Notes: generated by a model not told the origin, from the sequence alone. A stretch of DNA of 64,000 nt from Cocos nucifera (GCA_006176705.1 QRFJ01000755.1:868001-932000); one strand, 5' to 3'. Positions 1-11,084 are shown, numbered from the stretch's first letter. Numbers and translations: made by a program.

Positions 1-2045
1 TGGTAACTTTGATTGGTACATAAATTGATTTCTGTGCTATCAGCTTAGGTTCGAATATATGGAGTCACATACATTAGAGCTTGTAATATGATCAGATGGT
101 TAACCGATGATTGAGAATCATTCTAAGATCAATCCATCAATACGTTTGGTGTTTGACCTAATGCAAGTATTGCAGGAGGATCGATTAGCAATTGGATTGC
201 TAATTGGCTCAATCTGATTGAGCAATTAGATTGAGATTAAGTCTAATTAAATTAGATTCAATTAAACTTAGTTTGGACTTAATTAGATTAAGTCTAGTTG
301 ATTTATTGGATAAGCCAATTGCAAGAAAGAATAATTCTTTGTTTGACTAGGACTTGGGTGCACCTAATTGACTTAGGATTTAAATTAGATTTAAATCTTA
401 ATTTAATCTAATTTAATTGGACTCCTAGTTAAACTAGGATCATCCTTAATTAGGCTATATTTAATCTAATTTAAATAGGATTTAAATTTAGTTCAAATCT
501 ATTTTGACCTAGTCAAACAAGAGGAGTCCCAGTTGGACTGGGACTCTCTCTCTTTCTCTTGCACCTAAGAAAGCCCATGCCCCACATTAATTCTTGATGT
601 TTACGTGAATCATTCCTCACTTAAAGATGGTATCCTATGCCCCAATATCTAGATTATTTGGAATAAAATTTGACTTGGTCAACACTAGAAGGAAGTTGGG
701 ATTTGTTTCCTACTTGGAAGAGCCCTCTTTGACCTAAACTCTTCTCTCCTCTTCTGCGCCCACTTTTCCCATGCCAATATTTTTGTGCCACCCTTTCTCC
801 CCTGGTTTTTGTGCATGAGGTTCAGAGGATGCATGAAAATAATTATAGGAGGGGCGTCCAACTCTTAGATGCCCCATAGGAATCCATAAATGACTAGGTT
901 TGACCTAGTCATCCATATATATTTTGGATGCCTCCTTCTAAGAGTTTGATGGTGCCAATAATACCCGGTATTCCATCATGAGAATTAGAAGAGAGGTGCT
1001 TGGATGCGTGGAGTCTTGGGGTGCCAAGTTCCTTGGAGAAAGGGTCTTCATCTAGACATCAAGCATTGATGTCTTGAAGGCACAAAGGTAAGAGAAGATG
1101 GTCTTCTCTTGTTGTTTTGATTTAATCTTTCCTTCCTATTTTCTTTGTATATTTTTATGTGATAAAAACCTAAGAGAGAGAAAGTGAGATGGCATGAGGA
1201 TCCATGCTTCAAGGTGTTAGAGCATAGTGATCATCTTTGGATATGATCTGATCATGTCCTAATGTGAGAAGAAGAAGAGAAGAATATCTTCTTTCAGGAT
1301 TTTTTTGAGAACCCTTCTTCTCCATATTTTATGAGAATTTTCTATGATAAAATCAGAGATATTAGATCTAAAAAACTTAGGAAAAAGTCTAGAGGAGAAA
1401 GTCTCCTCTGATCCTAGCATGGGGATGTTTTCAGGATATTAACCAGTGATATCCTGAAGGAGAAGATTTTTCTTCTCTTAGTATTTACTTTTTTTAATTT
1501 TTATTTTTTGATTTATGGGAGATCCAAGGGTTGGATTCTTCTCTTATTTCTCCTCATGTTCTTCATCTCTTGGAGTATCCAAGAGATCCAAAGAACATGC
1601 ATTTGATTAACCATCAGGAGGAATCTGCGAGAAGCTAGCACTTTGAGTGGATCTTCGTTTGATAAACCTTCGATCTATGTTGTAGGTTTATGTGAATCAC
1701 CTATAGAGGTCAGACGCATGTGCGGCTCTAAAAGCAATAACAAAAATAAACCATGGAGTTCTCGACCCATGCAAAGGAAAGAGATCTAATCTCTTGGTAA
1801 CTTAGATGTGATCTAGGGTTAGATTTAGAATTGTAATCTAGGTATTGATTTGATCAATACCAATTATGATTAATTTATTTTTAGATTTATATTTGCATCA
1901 TAACATGTTATAGATCCTTGATATAGGATTTTGTAATTTATTACATGCATTTATAGATTAAATAGTTTAATCTATGTCTTCCACTACTCTTTATTTTTGA
2001 AAAAATTTTGAAATCTATACATGAAATCCTACATATTTCCCATCA
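1..2045 (+). repeat. Copia LTR, partial (LTR1)
   Basis: This is the 3' two thirds of a copia-type LTR cut by the window edge. It aligns by eye with the LTRs of elements A and B, for example around the shared words GTTTGACCTA and GCAGGAGGATCGATTAGCAA, and base 1 corresponds to roughly position 830 of those LTRs. It has the same order of parts: AT-rich U3, a GGGGCG...GCCCC palindrome near 845-870, a TATATATTTT box at 916, then CT-rich leader-like sequence. Three related hairpin units follow at about 1050, 1240 and 1440. The end is placed at CCCATCA, just before a decayed primer-site-like word (CTGAGGTCAAGAGT). There is no coding capacity. Family assignment is solid; the exact end is approximate. 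Confidence 0.75.
916..925 (+). promoter_or_regulatory. Putative LTR1 TATA box
   Basis: TATATATTTT lies about 50 bases downstream of the GGGGCG...GCCCC palindrome. This is the same arrangement as in the A LTRs. It would start retroelement transcription; activity is inferred from position only. Confidence 0.4.
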
Positions 2046-2942
2046 CTGAGGTCAAGAGTCCCATTGGTTTGGGATTATTCAATCAAGAGTTTTATTTGGA
2101 TATGACTCTATTGCTCAAACACCCACTAGATTTGGATTCTATATTTATGAGAGATTTAATTAGTGATTTAACTACTAATTAACTTAATTTGATTGAGTAA
2201 TGAATTTTGGATCAAGTTCAATTGAATTGGATTTAGTTGGATTTGACCTGATTAGGTTATGTGATGACCTAATTGCCAAGGAGGTTTGATCCCTAATTTG
2301 ATCAGGGATTATGTTTAATCAATTTTTGATTTGATTAAGACTTAATTAAGCCTAATTAATCCTAAATGAGTTGGATTTAATCTGATCTAATTGGGCCTAG
2401 CCAAATTAGTTTGGATTGGGTTCAATTGGATAAGATTGGTTTAAGACTAGTTTGACTAGTCTTCCCATGCGCCACCTTACCTTATCTTGTACCCATTTAA
2501 TTTCTATGAGAAAGTGTTTCTCATGAAATAATTCCCATGCACAAGGGGGTGCATGCCCACCTTTCTCACGCCCCTTTGGATAAGGATTAGTGGGTTGCCA
2601 TTTGAATTCAAATGTGCAACCACTTGTTCTTATCCCTCCCACATGAACTCCACTCGATTTTGGTGCAAATAAAAAAAGAGGATTTTCTGGAGTGTGCACA
2701 TCAGAAAGAGTAGTCCCCCTTCTGCATGAGAGTCCTCTTCTATGTGAGAAAATTCAAAAAAAAATCCTAAGAGAAAAGAAAATAGAGAGGGTGTGGGGTT
2801 TGGCGAGTTCATACCCTAGGATTTTGGCCTAGGGTTCGAGGAGTGTTTCTATGAGCTATGAGTATCATAAAATCATAAAAAATTTAGGAGAGCCTCCTCT
2901 ACCTCTATCCTACCTCTATGAGTGATCCAAAGTATCTGAAGG

Positions 2943-4314
2943 TTGCATTTGGTGCATTACCAAGCAATAATAATCTGGATTACCTAGTAATCTAGATTAC
3001 CTACAATCTGGATAGATTGCCAGTAATGTTGATTACTATATTTGGTACAAATAGATAATATTATAGTAAAATTACTAAAAATTTTGATTAACATATTTGG
3101 TATGATAATTAAATTATTAATAATATAATATCAAAATTTTAAAATATCCTCAACTTAAATTTATAAAAAATCACACCCCACGCACAAAATATAAATATAT
3201 ATTACAAATATATATTATACTATATATTATATAATATATTTTAATATAATATATATTATAATATATTATTATAATATAATATAATTATAATATATTCTTA
3301 GCATATGATCATATATTATTATATTATATTATAATTATTAATATATTATAATAATATTATCTAATATAATATTATGTTATAATATTATTATAATATAACA
3401 TTCTATTATATTTATAATGTAAATATAAATATGGTATATTATATATTTATAATATATATTGTATATAATATATTATATTCTATTTATATATTTATATTTA
3501 TAATATATATTAATAATATATTATCATAATATAATATTATTATAATATATTCTTAGTATATGATCTATAATATATATTATATATAATATATTTTATTTTA
3601 TTACATATTTATATTTATAATATATATCATAATATATTATAATAATATAATATAATATTATGTTATATAATATTATATTATTATAATATTATTATGACAT
3701 ATTATAATATCTTTTTAGTATATTATCATATATTACTATAGTATAATATTATTATAATATATTATTATTAAAATAATAGTAAAATATAATATTATATTAT
3801 GTTATATAAAGATTATGATATAATATTATATTTTATAATATTATTATATTATTACATATAATATATTATATTCTAATATATATTTATATTTGTAATATAT
3901 ATTATAATATAATATTATATTATATTGCATAATATTATATTATAATAACAATATTATAATATATTATTATAATATTATCATACATTTTTATATCATAATA
4001 ATATATTATTATTATGATAATAATATAATATAATATTATATAATATTATAATATTATTATAATATAACATAATATTATATTATATTCTTTTTATGAGGGT
4101 ATTTTGGTCTAAATATGTTATTGTTAGATTATTAAGTATTTGGTAATCTGGATAGCCACTTCTCTGCTTGGTAATTCAGATTATCTCATAAAAGGTAATC
4201 TAGATTATCTGATAATCTAGATTACTAACTTAAAAGATATACCAAACATGATAAACTAGTAGGCTCCTTTTAAATTATCAGCAATCTGGATAGATTACTG
4301 ACTACCAAATGCAA
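2943..4314. mobile_element. Probable non-autonomous TIR DNA element with AT core
   Basis: The ends are inverted repeats: TTGCATTTGGT at 2943-2953 and its complement ACCAAATGCAA at 4304-4314. Just inside both ends are several copies of AATCTGGATTACC/AATCTAGATTACC-like words, on both strands. That is typical of sub-terminal repeats bound by a transposase. The middle is about 0.9 kb of almost pure A and T. There is no coding sequence, so it would depend on a transposase from elsewhere. I cannot see a convincing target duplication (TCTGAAGG against TCAAAGAG would be only 5 of 8), so the superfamily is unknown. Confidence 0.5.
3187..4086. repeat. AT-only low-complexity core
   Basis: About 900 bases built from TATAATAT, TATTATAA and similar words, with very few G or C. 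It is not a uniform microsatellite: a TTCTTAGTATATGATC-like word recurs near 3296 and 3551, and a shorter form near 3712, and TTTATATTTATAATATAT also recurs. This suggests larger degenerate repeat units. Both strands could fold extensively. Confidence 0.85.
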
Positions 4315-4747
4315 TCAAAGAGCTTTTGGAGGAAGATCGAAGGAGTGCAATCAAGATTACCTATCGAAGCTTTCGGTATCAAGCTAGCACTTGGAAGGAG
4401 CCGATCAGGACTAGGACCTCGTGTGGATCATCTATAGAGGCTAGATGACTTGTATGGCTATGTCGCAATGAGAGCACCTCTCTGATGGTGATTTAGTTAT
4501 GGAGTTCGGCTACCTACGCAAGGTATTGTGTTTTGAACATAAGTAGTAGTAGTAAAATTATTTTACTGCATACAAATTATTTTTAGATTTTTAATGCATG
4601 TACATCATATTTAGATTCTTATTGTAGGGTTTTTAATGATATGATCATTAGCTTTTGAAATTAATTAGATTAATTTTAAATTTTTACTACATTAATTTTC
4701 TAAAAAGTTTTGAAAATAGGGCTAAAAACCTTGTAAAGATTCCATCA

Positions 4748-4876
4748 GTGGAATCAGAGTAATAGGTTGTTAAATGTGATTTATATGCTTTAATAATCTA
4801 AAAACTTGCAAATTGGATATGTAATATATTCGAGCAGCCTAGTAATTGAGCTTGAATGAGCCATCAAACCATATAG
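4748..4876 (+). other. PBS remnant and truncated copia leader
   Basis: TGGAATCAGAGT at 4749-4760 matches the initiator-tRNA-Met primer site TGGTATCAGAGC at 10 of 12 positions and directly follows the end of LTR2. The next about 115 bases resemble the start of the A leader (AGGTT..., then GATTTATA). The leader then stops where the inverted LTR X begins. There is no gene. Confidence 0.5.
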
Positions 4877-4963
4877 AATAAGGAAGAAATCTAACACTTG
4901 GATCTCCCAAAAATCAAAAATTAAAACATAAGAAAAAATCCTAAGAGAAGACACATCTTCTCT

Positions 4964-4992
4964 TTCAGGACATCAACCATTGATGTCCTGAA
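4964..4992. other. Perfect hairpin in LTR X
   Basis: TTCAGGACATCAA and its exact complement TTGATGTCCTGAA form 13-base arms with a 3-base loop. Weaker relatives occur in LTR1 at 1054-1074 and 1430-1458. Confidence 0.8.
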
Positions 4993-5550
4993 CACATCTT
5001 CATGTTAGGACAAAAGGAGACCTTCTTCTCTAAAATTTTCTCATGCTTTCAAATATATTACTCTCTAATTTTTCTCATGAAAAATCACATAAAAGATGTA
5101 GAAGAAGGGTTTTCAAAGAAATCCTAAGAGAAGACTTTCTTCTCTTCTTCTTCTCTCATCAGGATATGATCAGATCATGTCCAAAGATAACCACCATGTC
5201 CCAACTTCTTGGAGCACTCATCCTCCACACCCTCTTCCTCTCTCTTTCAAATTTTCTCAAGAAAAATTACATAAAATAAGAAGAAAAAAAAACTTGAAAG
5301 AAAATCATAAGAAAAGACAATTTTCTCTCTTATCTTTTTCTTTTCAAGACATCAATTTTTGATATTTTATTGAAGTCTCTTCTCTAAGAAAATTTGCGTC
5401 CAAAGCTCCCACACCTCCTCTCTTTTTTTTATTTTTTTATAAATTTCTTAGAATTGTTCACATCCAAAACATGAAAGGAGGCATCCTTCTTTTTATATCT
5501 AATAGACTAGAACAAAACCTAGTCTAATTAGGATTTCATGAAGGAGTTTT

Positions 5551-5577
5551 GGTGGCATCCAACTCTTGGATGCCACC
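5551..5577. promoter_or_regulatory. Palindrome upstream of the LTR X TATA box
   Basis: GGTGGCATCCAA / TTGGATGCCACC is a perfect 12-base inverted repeat around CTC. In the sense of X (minus strand) it sits about 50 bases upstream of a TATAAAAA-like box at about 5490-5500. Related palindromes occupy the same place in LTR1, A and B. Confidence 0.55.
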
Positions 5578-6564
5578 TCCTACATTTTTGGCATGGAATA
5601 CCTGAAACCAATGCACATAAATTAGAAAGAATGGGTAGCACAAAAATAAGGAGGCATGGAGAAAAATTTCAAAGGAAGAAGAGAAGAGTTTTAGGTTTTA
5701 GGGACTCTATCAAATAGAATCCAACTCAAAACCTATTTCCAAATTTGACCAAGTCAAATTTGTTTCAAACTCTTAAGAAATTAGGCATGGAATATCTTTC
5801 TTAGGCATGGAAAAAAGTTACGTAAAAGATCTAAAATAAAAAATGGATGTGGGCTCTCTTAGGTGGCGCAAGAAAGGAGTCTTAATCTAACTAGGACTCT
5901 CCTATTTTGACTAGATCAAAATCTTTTGAACCCAATTCAAAATAGTTTTGAGTCAATCTAATTATGTAAGAATTGGTGGTGTTCCCAAATCTTGAGAGGC
6001 CATGGAAGGAGTCAGGGTGTTGAGTTTAAAAAATTATGATAGGTGTGGTCCTAGGGCTAGGACAGGAGTTATCCTAGGATGAAGGCAGTGTGTAGCCCTC
6101 TACAGGCTTGAGGTCCAAGTGTTAAGGATCTTGAGGGATTTGATTGGTTCTTTGGAGACCTGAGACATAAGATGGAGCAAGGAACCAAAGCCAGAAAATG
6201 AAGACTATAGAGAAAGAGCTCTTCTACAGGTTAGTTGGCTCAGTCTGAAATTGGATCGACTAAATCTCAGTGGACAGGCCAAATAGAGAGGTGCGCATTC
6301 AAAACTATAAGCACAGCATGCAACTAGGTCAGCTTAGTCTGATACTGAGTCGATCCAGTCTCAGATTAGCCAGCTCAGTGCTGAGACTAAGCTGGCTTAG
6401 TGCACGAATAGAGCTACATGAGGGTTTATTTGGGGCTAGGATAGGAACTTATCCTAGGAGCCTTAAGGCATGTTTGAGAGATCTTAAGAGGGCTAACTCA
6501 TCTATGGGTTGGATTTAGATCTAGGGGATGAAAGCATGGGAGACATGGGTTTACATGGGCTCGG

Positions 6565-6616
6565 TGAGTGCTTTCATATATTGGGTTAGCTGAGTGCTTT
6601 CATATATTGAGTTAGC
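6565..6616 (+). repeat. 26-base tandem duplication in D 5' LTR
   Basis: TGAGTGCTTTCATATATT...GTTAGC occurs twice in tandem here and once in the 3' LTR near 9270. It is a post-insertion or copy-specific duplication. Confidence 0.85.
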
Positions 6617-6649
6617 TAGGAGAGTTTTTGGTCGGGCTTAATGGCTATG

Positions 6650-6657
6650 TATAAATA
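6650..6657 (+). promoter_or_regulatory. TATA box of D 5' LTR
   Basis: TATAAATA inside TATGTATAAATACATAGG, conserved in the second LTR. A CT-rich tract follows about 60 bases downstream. It is a typical plant TATA box. Confidence 0.65.
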
Positions 6658-6906
6658 CATAGGTTGTATTAGTATTTTTATTGGCACCGTAAATATAGAT
6701 CTTTTCTCCCTCAATCTTTCTTCTCTCTTCTCTCTAGTGTTGTTGCCCTAGGTTCTTGAAGATGCCTTAGAGAGAGGGGGTGCCTTCCTTAAGCCCAAGG
6801 GGGGAGGCACCCCAGCATAGATCTAGGTGATGATCTATAATATGCTGCCCTTAGAGAATGAAGGTCTCTTCATATCCATGCTAAAGATTCTAGGTTTTTT
6901 GTAACA

Positions 6907-6991
6907 TGATGTCAGAGCGGTACCATGAAACAATAATTGATATCAGAGCTAGGTGATGCTATGGTGATGTCATAACATTTGGTATCAGAGC
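6907..6991 (+). other. Three primer-binding-site-like words at the end of the D LTR
   Basis: TGATGTCAGAGC (6907-6918), TGATATCAGAGC (6938-6949) and TGGTATCAGAGC (6980-6991) match the initiator-tRNA-Met site at 10, 11 and 12 of 12 positions. The first two are inside the LTR, because they recur at 17329-17340 and 17360-17371. The third is the functional-looking PBS just after the LTR. Confidence 0.75.
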
Positions 6992-8679
6992 CTGATAGTG
7001 CATGGAAGAGAAGGAGAAGTCACACATGATGAAATCAAGAATCTGCATAAGTATTCCACAGTATGTCTCAGATCTATGTTTATTATTGCTATGGTTGGCC
7101 AATCAAGAGTAGCAAGTTGAAGGTAAAGGCTGAGAAGATTAACGAGAAGGATTTTTTTCAGGGTGGAAGATTTGGGTGCATGATTTACTGATCGATCTTA
7201 GTGGAAAGACCGAGGTGTATGATGGTAGACAAGGTAGGAAGCTATAGAGTGCTGTAGTAGCTCTTCTCTGGAGATGCAAGGCTGAGAGAGGCTTGATGGT
7301 GCAGTAGTCGAGGGAGGTTTCTCAATAGAGAGCATCAGGATTCTCTAGGAAAATGGATAGTGTGGGGTTGTTTGATGGATGAAGAGAATTTTTCTAAGAA
7401 ATAATGATTGAAGAAAGGCTGGAGAAGCGACTATACATTCTTCAATGGCAGGAAGGTGGAAAAATAGTTGGGGATGCATTCAGCGGTTCAATCAGAGCAT
7501 GGATTTATAGAGCCTTGGAGGTGATGGAGATGGATGATCCATGGAGGTCCAGCAGGTCAAGATTGGGCGGTGGATTAGGTTTCTTCTATAGGAGCATCAG
7601 GAATTATCGCGGCTCAGATGGAGGATGGTTTATGTACAATAAGAGAAGACCTGGATACCTATGAGGAGATGGTGTCGAGACAAGGCAGGGAGCCTAGAGT
7701 GCTGCAGTAGTGCTTTCCTATAGGCATGGGGCTGAGAAAGGCTTAGCGGTGTAGCAGCCAAGGATGGTATCTCAGTAGAGAGTGTTAGAAATATCTCAAG
7801 GAGATTAAGAGCGAGTCTTAAGGAGAGCCAAGGAGTCTCAAAAGCCTCGGGATGAGATAGATGGGTCTGAGCCCAGGATAGAGTTTGAGCTGCAGCTCCT
7901 TCGGGTGCAACTGAAGCGATGGCTGGTGTAGGGGTGAAAAAGTAGAAGAGCTAGAATGAAATTTTCTATGATTCAGTCACTGAATTTAGAAGAGTTGGAT
8001 GAGCTCTTTGGTTTTGGAGGTGCCCACGAGTTATGGAGGTATTCGAGATGGCTTCGAAGGGGTCCACAGAGTGTAAAGGGTTCAAAGAAGCAGCGATGGT
8101 GTTTGAGGTACAGCGACAGGCTCAGCAATGTAGCGTTGAGTTATTAACCTCGAGGGATTTAATGATAGAGTTAGCTTCTACGACATTAAATAGATTTTGG
8201 GTCTAGGTGAAGCTTCAAAGAGGTGGCTTCATAGGTGGAGAAAAAATTGGTATGAGTTCAGAGCGGATGGGTGCAGGAGGATCAATATCTTAGCACCAAC
8301 ATTGGTGATGCATAGTTTCAAGTAGAGCGGCATGTGCAGGTAGATAAGCATAGCTTTGAAGAGATCATATCAGATGGTACAGCATGTGGTCGCACAGGGA
8401 TGCTGTAGGTTCTCCAGAGAAGTCCAGAAAAAGTAATGTAGCTACTAAGCAGAAGGTATCCTACAATTTCAGGATGGTGCAAAGAAGCAAGCAAAGGTCT
8501 TCAGTGGTGGAGGCGATCATTCTAAAGGCCTCAAGGGTGCACAGCAGCTGAAGAGGATTGGCAAAAGCGATGTTTGCATAAGTAGCTATCAGGGTGCATA
8601 GCGATAGCGGGATCATGCAGGAGGGCATTGCCAAGGGGTTTACCAAAGCTTTAGATACCAAGGTGGAGATTATGAGGAT
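6978..8679 (+). other. Element D internal region, no recognised gene
   Basis: 1.7 kb between PBS and second LTR. The longest frames (7404-7664, 7956-8147, and the reverse frame 8461-8694) are short and show no zinc knuckle, protease, RT or integrase motif. A segment at about 7235-7350 recurs at about 7680-7800 (AGAGTGCTGYAGTAG...GCTGAGA.AGGCTT...), so part of the region is duplicated. GC content is higher than in the neighbouring LTRs. AAGGTGGAGA just before 8680 could be the polypurine tract. It may be a decayed gag-related leader; I do not recognise it. Confidence 0.5.
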
Positions 8680-9445
8680 TGATAGTGTTCCCAAGTCTTA
8701 GGAGGCCACGGGAGGAGTCAGGGTGTTGACTCCGAAAGACTAGGACATATATGGTCCTAGAGCTAGGATAGGAGTTATCCTAGGGTGGAGGTAGTGTGTA
8801 GCCCTCCATGGGCTTGAGGTCTAGGTGTTGAGGATCTTGAGGGGTTTGATTGGTGCTTCGAAGACCTAGGACACAAGGTAGAGCAAGAAACCAAAGCCAA
8901 AAAATGAAGACTGCAGAGAATGAGCTCTTCTACAAGTTAGTTGGCTTAGTCTGAAACTGGGTTTACTAAGTCTTAGTGGATAGGCTAAACAGAGAGGTGA
9001 GTGTTTGGGACTACAGGCACGATATGCAACTAGGTCGGTTCAGTCTAAAACTGAGTCGACCCAGTCTCAGGTTAGCTGGCTCAGTGTTGAGACTGAGCGG
9101 ACTCAGTGCATGGGCAGAGCTATGCGAGGGTCTATTTGGGGCTAGGATAGGGACTTATCTTAGGAATCTTAGGGCTCAGTTTGAGAGGTCTTAAGGAGGC
9201 TAACTAATGTATGAGTCAGGTTTAGATCCAGAAGATGAGAGCATGGGAGACATGGGTATACATGGACTTGGTGAGTGCTTTCATATATTAGGTTAGCCAG
9301 GAGAGTTTTTGGTTGGGCCTAACGGCTATGTATAAATACATAGGTTGTATTAGAGTTTTTATTGGCATAGTGAATATAGATCTTTTTCTTTCAATCTCTC
9401 TTCTATCTTCTCTCTAGTGTTGTTGCCCTAGGTTCTTGAAGAAGC
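8680..9445 (+). repeat. Element D 3' LTR, first part
   Basis: Direct repeat of 5974 onward, including TGTTCCCAAGTCTTAGGAGG, the CTCAGT/ACTGAG cluster and the TATA box at 9331. It is broken after TTCTTGAAGAAGC by element E and continues at 17183. Confidence 0.85.
9331..9338 (+). promoter_or_regulatory. TATA box of D 3' LTR
   Basis: TATAAATA in the same context as at 6650. Confidence 0.6.
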
Positions 9446-11073
9446 TGATAGAAACGCGATGTTATTGTTAAGACACCATGTTTATCAGTTTAATCCAACT
9501 TCTTAAAATAATTAAAAATGCGTAGATCACAGTGAGTCGGATCGAATCCATAGAGAAGATAGTATTTTTAGATTTAAAATCTTTAATTTTTTTTTAAAAA
9601 AAAAAAGTATTTAAAAATAGATTTTGAAGTCAGAAATTAAAATTACGAAGTGAAAATTAAATTATGTAGAAAAGTAAACTTGGTACGAAGATCTACTAAT
9701 TAGATCTTAGCATCTACTTGCAGAAAAATAAAAAGTAATAATTAAAATATAGAAATTAAATTACAAGAAAAATAAAGAGCATAAAATTAAAGAACATAAA
9801 AATAAATATTACATTAATTAAAATTTTATAATTTAAATACATAAAAAAAAGAAATTAAAATAAGCTGATCTTTAATCTTGGATCGATATTGGCAGAAAGA
9901 TGGTGTAAAAGTCCAGCTCTTCTTCTCGACATCCGTTGCTTTGAAGCAGCCTTTAACCCATAGCCTGGCTTCGCCCTGTACCAAAGCTTCACCTTGATCG
10001 AAGATATTGATTTTTGAAGGCCTGGGGTCCCTTTTATAGAGCTAGGGAGGCTAGATATTTTTTCTAGAGGCAATGTGGGACTAAGGGTTGTTTTAATCAT
10101 GAAAATAGAAAGAAATCCAAGTGAAATTCGAATTAAAATAGCCCCTCTTGAGTTCTTTTAATTCTGGCCGTTGGATGGTGATCCGATGCTTCCAAAAATA
10201 CTAAAAATGGACATGTAATAGTCCAGATCAAGTTGGATTAATTTCTGACCATTGGATCGTGCTTGATGGAGGAATTTAGGCCGTTGATCACGTGCTTGAG
10301 AGTTTGATCACCGTCAGGAGCCTTCTGGACCATCGGATGGAAGATGGAATCAAGCGCTATCGTTCGATGGCGATCTGAGTGAAATCAGCAATCAAAAAAA
10401 ATGTTGACCGTCCGATCTTGACCACAAACAACCACCACCGCACGATCGCGCGTTTACTGTTCTCATGGACTACGTGGACTGGCTACATCGTGCACCGCAA
10501 TCAATCAGCACCTTTTATTAATAGATAAAAAGACCAAAATGCCTTGTGAGCCATGATGAATTTTCTGTAAACCCTTTAGGGGTCTAGGTCCACCACGTGG
10601 CAAGCTCTGATTCGCCGGTGTCTGTTGAGCTGGCGGTCTACACTGTGCTATAGATCAGCTAATGGCTTCTGAGCTTGAGTCAGCTAGTGTGGATGGCTTA
10701 GTGCATCGGCTTGGTCGGCTTGGCTCGACGCATTTGGATGTGCCGACTGCTGTGGTATGGCAGCTTGAGCTGTTTGGGCCGTATGTTATTTTTCATTTAA
10801 ATTTTTTTTATTTTATTTCTTTAGAAAGTCATATCTTTTCCGTTTTAGCTCTATTTTGCGTCAAACTTATTTTGTTATGATAAAAAAAATGAGCTCTTTC
10901 TATTGATTATAAAATTTTATTTTTTAATTTTTATTATTTTTTAATTAATTTTTTAATTAATAAAAATATAAATTTCTTAAAAATTATATATAAATTGATT
11001 AATAATTCTTAAAAATTAATATAAATTAATTAATAAATTAATATATTTATTGATGAATTTATGATACTTATCA
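9446..11073 (-). repeat. Element E 3' LTR (left)
   Basis: Matches 15558-17182 throughout. It holds a TATA box, several CCGTTGGATC-like words on either strand, and an AT-rich end. An 81-residue reverse frame (9855-10100) is shared with the other LTR (15966-16211), overlaps the promoter and start region, and matches no known family. Confidence 0.92.
10031..10038 (-). promoter_or_regulatory. TATA box of E 3' LTR
   Basis: The minus strand reads TATAAAAG followed by GGACCCC. The other LTR has TATAAAAA at the same place. Confidence 0.6.
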
Positions 11074-11084
11074 CACCTTCCAAC
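11074..11084 (-). other. Polypurine tract of element E
   Basis: The minus strand reads AGTTGGAAGGTG directly before the 3' LTR, the position used to prime plus-strand DNA. F and G have closely similar tracts (24066 and 21307). Confidence 0.65.

Larger units (their letters stand above)
2046..4747 (+). repeat. LTR-like segment (LTR2), interrupted
   Basis: AT-rich sequence with the composition and landmarks of the copia LTRs: repeated AATTAGATTAAGT-like U3 text, a CATGCGCCACC word near 2467, and an end at TTCCATCA followed by a PBS-like word at 4749. The left border is not clear. The segment may be a truncated LTR fused to LTR1, or a few internal bases plus an LTR. It is split by the probable DNA element at 2943-4314. 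Short reading frames in 2400-2810 are chance openings in LTR sequence and match nothing I recognise. Confidence 0.45.
4877..5973 (-). repeat. Inverted copia LTR X, left part
   Basis: Reverse-complement relative of LTR1 positions of about 480-1560: GGGAGATCCAA, the CTTCTCTT runs, the hairpin units near 4978, 5171 and 5356, and the GGTGGCATCCAA palindrome all occur in mirrored order. The distal end of the LTR is missing at about 4877. The sequence resumes at 17400 after element D. Two short open frames at 5043-5362 lie in this LTR and match nothing. I treat X as a solo or truncated LTR. Confidence 0.7.
5974..6977 (+). repeat. Element D 5' LTR
   Basis: It matches 8680-9445 plus 17183-17399 along its length. 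It contains a cluster of CTCAGT/ACTGAG words near 6236-6410, a strong TATAAATA box, a CT-rich start region, and a 3' end carrying two extra primer-site-like words. A 26-base tandem duplication (6565-6590, 6591-6616) is absent from the 3' LTR. The open frame 6270-6518 and its counterpart at 8976-9194 encode similar peptides, but their similarity is expected because LTRs are copies. Confidence 0.8.

Noticed and set aside
1030..1600. A CRISPR-like array of spaced hairpins
   Set aside because: Only three degenerate units, 190 bases apart, inside a plant LTR. No short repeats with unique spacers and no cas genes.
3187..4086. A centromere satellite or replication origin
   Set aside because: The A/T block is bounded by inverted repeats and sub-terminal words, so a transposon core explains it better. 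No monomer of satellite length is repeated.
5043..5362. Two overlapping short proteins
   Set aside because: CT-rich LTR sequence of X gives Ser/Leu/Phe-rich or Lys-rich frames by composition. Nothing matches a known protein.
9855..10100. A small protein gene conserved at 9855-10100 and 15966-16211
   Set aside because: The two frames are the same LTR copied twice and overlap the promoter. Identity between LTRs does not show selection.
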